Shown here: one piece after another, positions 21,827 to 31,075 of the stretch
Layout: every line of letters starts with the position of its first letter
Numbering within the stretch: the first letter of the stretch is position 1
NCBI GenBank assembly: GCA_028571685.1
Contig: CM053142.1
Coordinates: 129,758,796-129,822,795 of the forward strand
DNA: 64,000 nt
Source: Heterohyrax brucei
Taxonomy: Eukaryota > Chordata > Mammalia > Hyracoidea > Procaviidae
Direction: 5' to 3'
Made by a program: the position numbers and the translations under genes
Notes under the pieces: model-generated
Database searches by the model: none
Told to the model about the DNA's origin: nothing
The model's input: only the letters and a program-made list of their open reading frames with translations

Positions 21827-23646
21827 CAACGTGAAACTGGTAGACTCTCTAAAGTTATGCTCCTGGTATATGGTGGCATCCATGTCCCTGAATTCAAAGA
21901 TGTGTGCATTCTAGTGGGTAGAGTGGAAGTCTCTTCTCAGTCCTCTGCTGTTCCATGCTTTATTGGAATCAAAGTTCTTAGTTCTGCATCTATTCACACT
22001 CCCTTTTTCTAATTCTTCTCCCACATCTGGAAGGAGGAAACCCACTCTTTTGCTCACTAGTTAATGTTTCTTAAATATCTTTGGGGAAGTAAGATAAGTT
22101 TTGAAGTGGGTAAGAGAGAGAATGAATGGAGGCTGTGGGCTCCAGAACAGGAAAAAAAGGGCCCCAGTGGGTGTGCCTAGTGGTTTGCAGAATGTGAGGT
22201 AAGACTGGCTAGAGGGAGAAGAAAAATAGGAACGACAGCAAAGGGCTGTCCCCAAACACTTGGCTCTGCCGTTGACACTGATTGGCGCCTTCTCTGTCCC
22301 TGAGATCTTGAAATGGACACTGACTACTATGAAGAATGTATTTTCATGTTGCCGTATCCTTGGGGTGTCAAGAAAATCAGCACATAAAGATAGTTCACTG
22401 TGGAGAGAAGGCCATCTAGAAATATTTGTGTTTTTTCCTTTTCATGTTGTACTTGATTTCCTGTCATCAGAAGTTGCTTTTCTGCTGTTACAGAGATAAC
22501 ACTTGCCTTACCATCTCAGCCAGAAAGCTGTCACAGAAGTAGCATTTCACAGGACACTGAGGGTTAAGCTCTTGGGAGGACACTGTCTGCAGGAGGGCAA
22601 AGCCAAGGGCAACCATAGGCCTGGGAAATACACAGCATGCAACTCCGAGGGGGAAGAAGGGAGAGGGCGCCCTCTTGTGGAATTCTGCTCACCGTTTACT
22701 TGGCCGGGGAGCAGGCTGTCTTGGCCAGCTCTTTAAAACAACTGCTTTTTTGTTTGTTTACATCGTAAATCTGTGTTGATGGTATTCTCGGAAGATTCAG
22801 AATACAATTCCTGGCTTCTTATAATACCTACCAAGAACTGATAATCTCCATTCTGTATGCAATGCAAAAGGTTACATTACCAAAAACAAAAACAATCAGA
22901 TTAACTGAATTGTCTTCCAAACAGGCATGTTGGGTAATTTTTTCCACATTCTGGCACAAAGCCTTACAAAATATGGTTTTGCAATAAGATTATTACTATT
23001 ATTTTAAACTCCTTCTTCCACCTGGGTAGGATTTAAGCAAAGCCCAAGCAATTTGGGGCTATTTTTAGTCCTGTTTAATTATTAGGCCAAGCAGCTTATG
23101 TAGAGGAGGTGTGACAGTTGGGCTCCCAAGGCAGCCTGGGATCAGCGCTGACATCTTGATAACAAACTGATCTCTCTCACCTCTGGAGCAACCACAGGGG
23201 TGGCACTTTGGACTCGGTGTCAGCGCGGCCAGGCTGCAGCCAGCCAGTGGAGGAGAAGCTGCTGATTCAGGATCGTGCAGACATTGGCTCCTGTCACTGC
23301 AGTGAAAATAGGTCACTAACGACAGGTGGCGAAAAGCCAAGAACAGAGGCCAGGAGCACTGAATGGTCTGCTGGAGGCAAAAATCCATCCCACTAGAGCT
23401 CCAGAAAGAGAGCAATCTGCTCTCAGTTGTTTAAAACAACCAATGGTAGCCGCGTTACGGCGCCGAGATTGTGATCTCGCTTCCCTCCCCTTTGTTTTCC
23501 TAAGAGTTCAAATTGTTTATTGTTTCAGTTTCTCCCGTTTCCATTCCCACGCACTGAGATAACTCTGGAGCTTCTGCTCCCCTTTTGAACAGCCAGGCTG
23601 GCAAGATTCTTTCTTTCCTAAATAGAGCTCAGCAGAACTGAGACTA
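21827..23646. other. Unannotated, largely unique sequence
   Basis: No repeat family recognised over 1.8 kb, which stands out against the repeat-dense surroundings. It contains a CTCF-like motif (22667-22680) and a small CpG cluster (23446-23478). The frame 23065-23415 (minus) has no recognised domain. Confidence 0.45.
22667..22680 (-). promoter_or_regulatory. Candidate CTCF site
   Basis: The minus strand reads ccacaagagggcgc. It fits the CTCF core CCASYAGRKGGCRS at 13 of 14 positions. Occupancy is inference. Confidence 0.4.
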
Positions 23647-24174
23647 AAAGGCCTGACAATTAAGTCTGCGAACTTAATTGTTCTAAGTGCTGCGCACCTC
23701 ATTGCTGAATATCTCTGGAAGTCATCTTCGAAACATTCCCCTTGGGAAGCTCTGCACTGACACCAGCACCTAGTCCATCTTTCAAAGCAATTTTGGAACT
23801 CTTTCTGGAATGGCCATTGCACACGGTGGCACATTGTCTGTGAGGGAGTTTTTAGCTAGTAAACAAACTGCTGTATTGGAACACCCTTCCTATTCACCTG
23901 ATCTGGCCCCCGATGATTTTTTCTTTACCCAAAGATAAGGGAAATATTGAAGACACTTGAATGACATTCAGGACATCAGGGGTAATAGGATAACAGCTCT
24001 GATGGTCATTCCAGAAAAAACTTCCAAAATTGCTCTGAAGGGTGAACTAGGCGCTAATGTTGGGTGCATAACTTCCCAAAGGGAGGTCTTTGAAGATGAC
24101 AGTAGTGATATTCAGCAATGAGGTGTGTAGCACTTTCCCTAGGATGAGTTTGTGAACTTAATTGGCGGTCCTCG
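23647..24174 (+). mobile_element. Palindromic (fold-back) mariner-type relic, copy 2
   Basis: Left arm about 23647-23814 and right arm about 24003-24174 are reverse complements, each a mariner 3' end with terminal repeat (ggcctgacaattaag; reversed at the right edge). The centre, 23815-24002, reads on the plus strand as transposase sequence: EFLASKQTAVLEHPSYSPDL and then APDDFF, around the third catalytic Asp of the D,D(34)D triad. It is followed by decayed ITALMVIPEK. TA dinucleotides flank it (23645-23646 and 24175-24176). The junction ggaatggccattgcacacgg at 23807-23826 matches the reverse complement of the junction in the copy at 464-1017. Confidence 0.82.
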
Positions 24175-24191
24175 TATGATGATATTACTTT

Positions 24192-24348
24192 CCTGGCGGC
24201 ATGGTGCTTTAAGCTAAATCTACTCACCAAGAAGTCAGAAGTTCAAATCTGCCAGCTGTTCCTTGGATACTCTACGGAGCAGTTCTATTCTATGACTATC
24301 GAGTTGCTATAGGTCGGAATGGGCTGGACAGCCGTGGGTTTGGTTTCT
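24192..24348 (+). mobile_element. AfroSINE
   Basis: Head 'ggcggcatggtgctttaagc', body 'agcagttctattctatgact', end 'acagccgtgggtttggtttc'. It lies 17 bp after the mariner relic. Confidence 0.85.
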
Positions 24349-24699
24349 TATGTATGAAAAGTGAAGCGCTTCTAGCCAGTCCAGTTCACACTTCCCTGAT
24401 CTTCGCAGACCATCTCTGCAATTCCAAGGAGAAGGAACTGGTTATTGCTGTTAGGGGGTGAAATAGTATGTTCATTTTGGTCAGTGTCACGCTGGGTTAG
24501 AGTTTCCTCTTACTCTCAGTAATTCCCTAACAAGAGAAGGGAAACAGCAGGGAAGCAGGCTGGTGGGTGGGAAATCAAATCCCATTTCCCTGATAGCAAA
24601 TGGGGAGATCACATCAGTGGCATCTAGCAGCTCTGTTTCCCTTCTGACATCAGCTGCACCTACAGCACTTCCTCCTCTGACCCTCACTACTGAAACCTA
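24349..24699. other. Unannotated sequence
   Basis: No element recognised. Confidence 0.45.
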
Positions 24700-25330
24700 G
24701 GACAGAGGTCACAAGCTGAATGGCACAGTCCTCCAGACTGCCAGGTCTGCCCCAGACCTCAGATGCTAGCCTCAAGCTTGGAAGTCCCCACGATGACCTC
24801 ATTTGATCTGCTGGCTACAAATCCAGCATTTTGTTGCTGTCCTCTTAAGATGCCAGCTTTAAGCTCAGAGGTCCCCAGGGCTCCCTAGGATCCCCTTCAC
24901 CTCTGACTGGCTCCTACTACTCCCTCAGATTCAGGTTTTCAGTAGAAGGGCTCACAGAACTCAGGAAATGATGATGTTTAAGGTTAGTTTTATTATAGCA
25001 AAAAGGATACAAATGAAGAGATGCATAGGTGAGGTCTGGGAGGGTTGTCAACACACAGCTTCCATGCCCTGAAAAGGGATGAACTACCCTCCCATGTGAA
25101 CCATGTTTATGACCAACCAGGAAACACTAGGAAGCTTCCATGACCAGAGCCTTTATTGACACATCACTGCTTACACATGACTGATTGGATGCAGCCTTCA
25201 GCCCCCTGAGTCTGGGCTGCTGTCACCCGCCTGGGTCTTCCTTACCTGGCTACTCTCTACTCAAGAGGCACTTCATTAGCATAAACCTTCAGGTGTATCT
25301 GCAGATCTTATCAAAGACAGTATGACCACC
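24700..25330 (-). mobile_element. LTR relic, ERVL-like
   Basis: Minus-strand LTR pattern: 'gggctcacagaactcaggaa', 'ttagttttattatagcaaaa' (reverse poly-A region), 'agcttccatgccctgaaaag', 'gcagccttcagccccctgag'. I recall this layout from ERVL/MLT2-like mammalian LTRs. The subfamily is uncertain. Confidence 0.5.
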
Positions 25331-25474
25331 AGGGAATTTCCAAGTTTTAGGGGTTGTCTCTTAGGAATTGGAAGCAAAGACTAAATTCTTTGGATAAAGT
25401 TTAAATTCTTTACTCTAAAGCTAGAAATTGCTAACTGGCCTTCCAAACGGGCCTGGTGTGACTCACAGTTCTCA

Positions 25475-25655
25475 ACGTTAAAAAAGCAACAGCATCCCCT
25501 GGAGGGCCTGCTAAAATAGATTGCTGGGACCCACCTTCTGAGTTTCTGACCTAGTCGGTCTGGGGAAGGGCCCAAGAACGTGCATTTCTGACAAACAGCC
25601 AGGTGATGCTGATGCTGCTTGTTCAAAGACCACATTTCTAGAAGCTGTAGCTTAT
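25475..25655 (+). repeat. MER5A-like hAT MITE
   Basis: 'cccctggagggcctgctaaa', 'gattgctgggacccaccttc', 'gagtttctgacctagtcggt', 'aggtgatgctgatgctgctt'. This is a short non-autonomous hAT-Charlie element. Inactive. Confidence 0.8.
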
Positions 25656-25679
25656 GCAAGCCAGCAGTGGTTTCAGTAC

Positions 25680-25770
25680 TGGTCTCATGTGAGCTCCGAA
25701 TCTGTTACACTGTGAGCAACTTAAGGGTAGGAGCCATGTTTCATTCAACTTCGGATCTCCAGATTCCAGC
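25680..25770 (+). repeat. L2 LINE fragment
   Basis: 'actgtgagcaacttaagggt' and 'aggagccatgtttcattcaa' match the L2 3' end. Confidence 0.55.
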
Positions 25771-25780
25771 ATTATAAAAA

Positions 25781-25928
25781 CAAACAAACAAAACCATTGC
25801 TATCAAGTCAATTCCAACTCACAGTAAATTTATAGGACAGAGTAGAACTACCCCATAGCATTTGCAAGGACTGGCTGGTGGATTCAAACTGCTGACCTTT
25901 TGGCTAGCAGCCAGCTATTAAGCATTAG
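25781..25928 (-). mobile_element. AfroSINE, head truncated
   Basis: Reverse: 'aaaccattgctatcaagtca', 'gacagagtagaactacccca', 'gctgaccttttggctagcag'. The tRNA-like head is cut short where the inverted repeat begins. Confidence 0.88.
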
Positions 25929-26087
25929 CTGATAGAGTTCATTAATTAATTAATTATTCCAGTAACAATTTGATGAGTACCTTCTTTGTCAAGTCCTATG
26001 CATACTTCAGCACAATAGCTGACAAAGAAGGTATTCATCAAATAATTGTTGAGTTAATTATTTGAAGACTAAATTCTATCAGCTAAT
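25924..26087. repeat. Inverted repeat (hairpin), arms about 65 bp
   Basis: The arms 25924-25990 and 26021-26087 are reverse complements with some mismatches and indels, separated by 30 nt. Both ends are near perfect: attagctgataga (25924) pairs with tctatcagctaat (26075), and gatgagtaccttctttgtc (25972) pairs with gacaaagaaggtattcatc (26021) with one mismatch. The left arm resembles a reversed L2 tail (attaattaat ... tgatgagtacc). Confidence 0.85.
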
Positions 26088-26147
26088 CTTTTAAAAACAG
26101 AACTGGGTAATACAAGGTGTTTTTCTGAAGGTCTGGGAACTTCTTAC

Positions 26148-26537
26148 GCAATGGTTAATTTTATGTATCATTTTGTCTAGACTATATGTCCAGTTGTTTA
26201 GTTAAACACAGTCCAGGTGTTGCTGTGAAGGTTTTTGGTAGAGATGATTAACATTTAAATCAGTTGACTTTAAGTAAAGGAGATTATCCTTGATGTTGTG
26301 GTGGGCCTCATCCAATCAGTTGACAGCCTTAAGAGCAGAAGCTGAAGGTTCCCAGAGAAGACGGAATTGCCAGTTTACTGGCCTGCCCTATGATTATGGA
26401 TTTTAAACTTGCCAGCCTGCACAGTGATATGAGCCAGTTTCTTAAAATAAATCTGTTTTGTTTTGTTTTTTTCCTCTCTCTCTTTCTGTATATGTATGGG
26501 GTCCTGGTGGCATACTATATCTCTGGATAATCCTGAC
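26148..26537 (+). mobile_element. MLT1-type (MaLR) LTR
   Basis: Plus strand: 'atggttaattttatgtatca', 'gatgattaacatttaaatca', 'ggtgggcctcatccaatcag', 'aaaataaatctgttttgttt' (poly-A signal aataaa), closing 'ctctggataatcctgacta'. An AfroSINE is inserted at its last base. Confidence 0.85.
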
Positions 26538-26735
26538 TAAAATCCATTGCTATTGCATTAACTCTGACTCATAGTGACCCTGCAGGACAGGGCAGACCTG
26601 CCTCACATGGTTTCCAAGGCTTTAAAGAAGTCAACTGCCACATCTTTCTCCCATGGAGCACCTGGTGGATTTAAACCACTCTGATTTTTGTTTGTTAGCA
26701 ACTGAGCACTCTAACCATTATGCAACCAGGGCTCC
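26538..26735 (-). mobile_element. AfroSINE, long type
   Basis: Reverse: 'aaaatccattgctattgcat', 'gtcaactgccacatctttct', 'tggagcacctggtggattta', 'aaccattatgcaaccagggc'. Confidence 0.88.
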
Positions 26736-27535
26736 TAATCCTAATCCACCTTAAATAAGATAATTGCTGCATTGCATGTATATGCTGAAATCACTGAGAT
26801 TAGTATTTTAAAACATAATGGGATAAGGAACGTTAGGCAATATGTTCTTTTGCAGCCTGCCAAGTTGAAAAAGAAGAGCTAAGTTTTTTAGGAAAAGGCT
26901 AGGCAGAAGAAACGGGAGCCTATCACTTTTGACGAGGAGTTTCACCCATGATTTATAATAAAGGATGAAAAACTTCCACAAGCCATGGCGACAACAGGTG
27001 AGTCAGGACCTCCTCTCTGGAGAGTTGCACTTACTGAATCTCACGGGTCAGGGTAGGAAACGGTTCTTACATCAGGGAAGAAGGTTCATTGTGGTTTCCG
27101 CCTTAGGGACTCTCATGTATGCTGGGAACAAGTATGCAACCATGGAAGATCCATTTCTAGGACTCTTCCAGTCTTTGTGTTTGTTTGGATGGGAACAAAG
27201 GGGGAAAACAGTGATGTTTGACTCTTCTTTCCTCATGATATTTTCCCACCTGCCTCAACTTGTGCCCTCCTCATTCCCTGCTTCATGTTTTCAATCTGTC
27301 AACATCATCTTGCTGATAGTTTTCTAATATAGACCATGGTGCTTCAGGCCCCCAGGTAGTTTGTTTTTTCATGTTCTCTTTCTGCTTGGCATGTCTTCAC
27401 CTAGGCCTGGATAACTCACATTAGGTCATCTATGATTTTCTTTCCTGCGGATGGTTCTACTGTGAAACCACAGTATCTTTGAGTATCTCTTCTCTGTCTT
27501 CCCTTAATACCCCATGAACACCTTTACTCTTCTTC
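26736..27535. other. Unannotated sequence
   Basis: The 120-codon plus-strand frame 26965-27327 is the longest open stretch here without a repeat under it. It shows no domain, signal peptide or family I know. I leave it as chance. Confidence 0.4.
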
Positions 27536-27539
27536 TTTT

Positions 27540-27660
27540 ATCAAAGATATTTTATTATGCTTCAAGTGAAAATTTACAGTCCAAATCAACTTGCCATATA
27601 AAATTCCACACATACACCACCATGCAACTCTTAACTGCTCTCCTTCCACTTTTATTTATC
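27540..27660 (-). mobile_element. L1 3' end fragment
   Basis: Reverse L1 3' terminus: 'tttattatgcttcaagtgaa', 'aatttacagtccaaatcaac', 'ttaactgctctccttccact'. Same type as the end of the 14.0-14.9 kb copy. Confidence 0.7.
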
Positions 27661-27664
27661 ACTT

Positions 27665-28015
27665 AAATTATCCACTCAACAATTATCCTCTGTTACATGT
27701 TAGTCAGTGGTGATACAAAGATGGACATGACATGGCTCTTGTCCTTAAGTAACTCATTGTCTAGTGAGAGATACAGACAAGGAAACAAGTAATTATAATA
27801 CAAAGTACACGACACTAAGATAGAAGTAAGCGTTGGATACTATGGAAGTACCTAGAAAGGGCTCTTAGCTCTAGTTTGAAGTCTCAAGGAGGGTTTTGTA
27901 GATGAAACGACATCTTAGCCAAGATGCAAAGAGTTGAGTAGAATTTAGCCAGACAAAAAGAATGAGAGAAGAGCTTACCAGGGAGAGGAAAAGCATTTGC
28001 AAAAGTCATTACTTG
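27665..28015 (-). repeat. L2 LINE 3' region relic
   Basis: 'actcaacaattatcctctgt', 'actcattgtctagtgagaga', 'agacaaggaaacaagtaatt', 'tttgcaaaagtcatt'. Diverged reverse L2. Confidence 0.55.
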
Positions 28016-28040
28016 TTTATATGATTGACTATAGATTGTA

Positions 28041-28222
28041 GGATACCTTGGTAGTGTAATAGTTAAGTGCTACAGCTGCTCACCGAAACGTTGACAGTTA
28101 AAATCCACCTGACATTCCTTGGAAACTCTATGGGGCAGTTTTACTCTGTCCTACAGGGTTGCTATGAGTCAGCATTTGCTCAATGGCACTAGGTTTGGCT
28201 TTTTTTTTTTTTTTTTTTTGGT
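28041..28222 (+). mobile_element. AfroSINE with T-run
   Basis: Head 'ggataccttggtagtgtaat', body 'ggggcagttttactctgtcc', end 'caatggcactaggtttggct' followed by a T-run at 28200-28219. It directly abuts the RTE that follows. Confidence 0.9.
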
Positions 28223-29320
28223 ATATACTGTAGATCCCCCACACGTCTGTCTTTCTGTTTTACTGTGGGGACTTGTGTGTTGCTGTGATTCTGGAAGCTA
28301 TGCTGCTGGTATTCAAATACCAGCAGGGTCACCCATGGTGAAGCGGGTTCAGCTGAGCTACCAGACTAAGACAGACTAGAAAGAAGAACGTCACGGCTGA
28401 CTTCTGAAAAGGATTAGCCAGTGAAAACTTTATGAATAGTGGTGGAATATTGACTGGGATAGTGCTGGAAGATGAGCCCCACACATTGGAAGGCACTTAA
28501 AACAAGACTGGGGAAAAGCTGCCTCCTCAAAGTAGAGCCAACCCTAATGATGTGGAAGGAGTAAAACTTTCAGGATCTTAATTCGCTGATGTGGCACAGC
28601 TCAAATTGAGAAGAAATGGCTGTAGACATCCTTTAATAACTGGAACATGGCATGTATAAAGTGTAAGTCTAGGAAAATTGGAAACTAAAAAAATGAGTGT
28701 GTAAACATCAATATCCTAGGTATTATAGAGCTGAAAAGGACTGATATTTGGCCATTTTGAGTTGAGTAATCATATGGTTTACTGCATCAAGAAGAACAGC
28801 TTGAAGCAGAATGGCATTGCGTTTATTGTTAAAAGAACATTTCAAGATCTGTCCTAAAGTACAGTGCTGTCAGTGATAGGATAATATGCTATGCTTACGA
28901 AGAAGATCAGTTGATACAACCATTGGATAAATTTAAGTACCAAGCACTGTGGGGACAACATGGAAGTTCATCTGGCTTGGGCCTTCCAGTTCTGTACAGG
29001 CCTTCCAAATAAAAATAATTCAGCAGTGTGACCTACCAGAAAGATCCTTAGAAGCAAGATGGCAAAACTACATCTCACATACTGTGGACGTGTTATTGGG
29101 AGGGATCAGTCCCTGCAGAAGGCCATCATGCTTGGTAAAGTGGAGGGCCAAAGAGAAAAAGGAAGACCCTCAGTGAGACATTTTGGAACCGTGGCTACAA
29201 GGGGCTCAAACATAACAATGACTGTGAGGATGGTGTCAGAGAGAGCAGTGTTGCGTTGTGTTGTACACAGGGTAGCTGTGAGTCAGAGCCTGATTGATAG
29301 TACCTGTCAACAAAAACATA
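28223..29320 (+). mobile_element. RTE LINE with 5' UTR, large internal deletion
   Basis: The 5' UTR is present ('actgtggggacttgtgtgtt', 'agctatgctgctggtattca', 'gggtcacccatggtgaagcg'). It is followed by the start of ORF2, the endonuclease region ('catcaatatcctaggtatta', 'gagctgaaaaggactgatat', about 28560-28950). The sequence then jumps near 28980-29020 to the 3' end ('agaagcaagatggcaaaact', 'ggagggatcagtccctgcag', 'agtacctgtcaacaaaaaca'). The rest of the endonuclease and the whole reverse transcriptase are missing, roughly 2 kb by comparison with full-length RTEs. Stops and frameshifts are present. It is non-autonomous and dead. Confidence 0.85.
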
Positions 29321-29339
29321 CTGTAGCTGTGTGGAGGCT

Positions 29340-29432
29340 AAAAATCTGTTTTATTTATCAGTCTATCTTCAACCTTAGCACAGTTCCTGGCACACAGCAG
29401 GTGTTTGAGAAGATGCTTGTTAAATGAATGAA
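29340..29432 (+). repeat. L2 LINE 3' tail
   Basis: 'cttagcacagttcctggcac', 'acagcaggtgtttgagaag' and the terminal 'aatgaatgaatgag' are the classic L2 3' end. Confidence 0.8.
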
Positions 29433-30284
29433 TGAGTTTGCTTTTGCTGAAATGGCTGGCATCATTGCCAATTAGTGACCACAGAGGTGATGATTCTCTT
29501 TGGAGACTATTTATTGGCTTACTGGCTTTCTGTCCTGCTTCTTGTGGGCTCCTTCCTGTATGCTTATTAATAGGCTAGCAGACATTAAAATTGCATGGAC
29601 TTTCTGTGCAGGTACATGTCATATCCTGAGAACAACAGTTGATAGGGTTTTCAGGGAGCAACAAAATGCTCCAACTCGATGCTCTGGAAACAAATGTGCA
29701 ATTTCTGAAAAGAAGATTGATGCAAAAGAAGGTTAGAACTGATTGTGCATTTTAACTCTGTGAGATCTAAATAAATCCAAATACGGTCTCCGAGATAGAC
29801 CTCTTCGTTTTGTCATGACTGGAAAAGCGCTGATTTTGTTGTCATCGTTGCCAGTTGCCATGCAAGGTGCGCTTGCCATTAAAGGAACAGTGAGCTGTGT
29901 CCACAGGCCTCTGCACCTGCCCACTGTTCACTGTTGGGGAGCTCTGGATCTCTGAGTCAACCTTGGAAAATGGGGAATGATGAACTCAAAGTAAAAGGTG
30001 ATTTACATTTTCTGAATGAACGATGATGATGGAAGTGCCAGTTCTTAAAGGAGATTTTCTAAGGAGCTAATGAAAGAGGGGAGGGTTCCTGTACTCTCAG
30101 GAGCTGTGCTACAGAAGGAGCCCTACCTCAGAGGGGAGAGGCAAGACGCAGCGAGTGAGAGAATTTCGGCGAGTTGGTTGGAGAAACCTGTGCTTGTTTC
30201 TCTGCGCCTGGGATTGTGTGGGCTGACACCTGACTGCAAATGGATGCTTTATAAAGACTCGTACCTAACCACAACTCAGAACAG
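29433..30284. other. Unannotated sequence
   Basis: No repeat recognised. The frame 30070-30375 (plus, 101 codons) has no domain. Confidence 0.45.
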
Positions 30285-30405
30285 TGCTTTGCCACTCCAA
30301 CTGCACTTTAGACTCATTTGCAGAATTTTGAAAACTATCCAGCCTAGGGCTTCACATCAAGAGATTCTGGTTTAATCAGTGTAGAAGAGAAACTAGGCAG
30401 CAGCA
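30285..30405 (+). repeat. Possible MER5-like MITE fragment
   Basis: 'ctcatttgcagaattttgaa' and 'gattctggtttaatcagtgt' recall the diverged middle of MER5A or MER5B. Weak. Confidence 0.35.
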
Positions 30406-30411
30406 TTTTTA

Positions 30412-30555
30412 AAAACAAACCCACTGCTTTCGAGTCAATTCTGACTCATAGCAACCCTGTAGACAGAGGACAACTGCCCCATAGAGTTTCCAAGGAGCAC
30501 CCGGAGGATTTGAACTGCTGATCTTCTTGTTAGCAGCCATAGCACTCAGCCACTA
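30412..30555 (-). mobile_element. AfroSINE
   Basis: Reverse: 'aaacccactgctttcgagtc', 'aactgccccatagagtttcc', 'gatttgaactgctgatcttc'. Confidence 0.9.
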
Positions 30556-31075
30556 TTTGGTCAAACACTAGTCCAAGTGTAGCTGTGAAGCTATTTTGTT
30601 GAAAGTTGTTAATGTCTAAATGAGCCAACCTTCGGTAAAGCCCATTACCCTCCATGAGGTGGGTGGATCTCATCCAGTTTGTTGACTGCCTTAAAAGCAA
30701 AAGCTGCGGTTTCTCTGAGAAGAAGGAATTCAGTTGCAAGACTTGTAGTATAGAAATCCTACCTGAGCTTGCAGAACGCTGGCCTGACATGTGGAAGTTT
30801 GCGCTTGCCTGCAGGACTGGGCAGGGTTTCATTCTGTTGTAAACAGGGTCACTATGAGTCAGAACTGACTCCATAGTACCTAACGACAAAGCAAGAAAAG
30901 CCCCACAGTCACAAGGACCAATTTATTAAAGTCAACTTCTCACTATATGTACTTATATTTGTAGAGACTTATATATGTATATTTATACACATGTATGTGT
31001 ATATGTATCTCCTATTGGTTCTGTTTCTCTCGCAAGTCCTAATACACCGTAGTTGAGAACACCGGTCCTAGCTGA
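30556..31075 (+). mobile_element. MLT1-type (MaLR) LTR with inserted RTE tail
   Basis: Plus strand: 'atttggtcaaacactagtcc', 'gtgggtggatctcatccagt', 'ttgactgccttaaaagcaaa', resuming after an insertion at 'aaccaatttattaaagtcaa'-type sequence, then a TA-rich stretch and the closing 'cctattggttctgtttctct'. It is split by an RTE tail at 30811-30890. Confidence 0.75.
30811..30890 (+). mobile_element. RTE 3' tail, extreme 5' truncation
   Basis: About 80 bp only: 'aggactgggcagggtttcat', 'agggtcactatgagtcagaa', 'tagtacctaacgacaaa'. It matches the last part of RTE and lies inside the MLT1 LTR. Confidence 0.75.

Noticed and set aside
26965-27327. 120-codon plus-strand frame in sequence without repeats
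   Set aside because: No domain, signal or family is recognised and there is no exon context. Frames of this length occur by chance in 64 kb.
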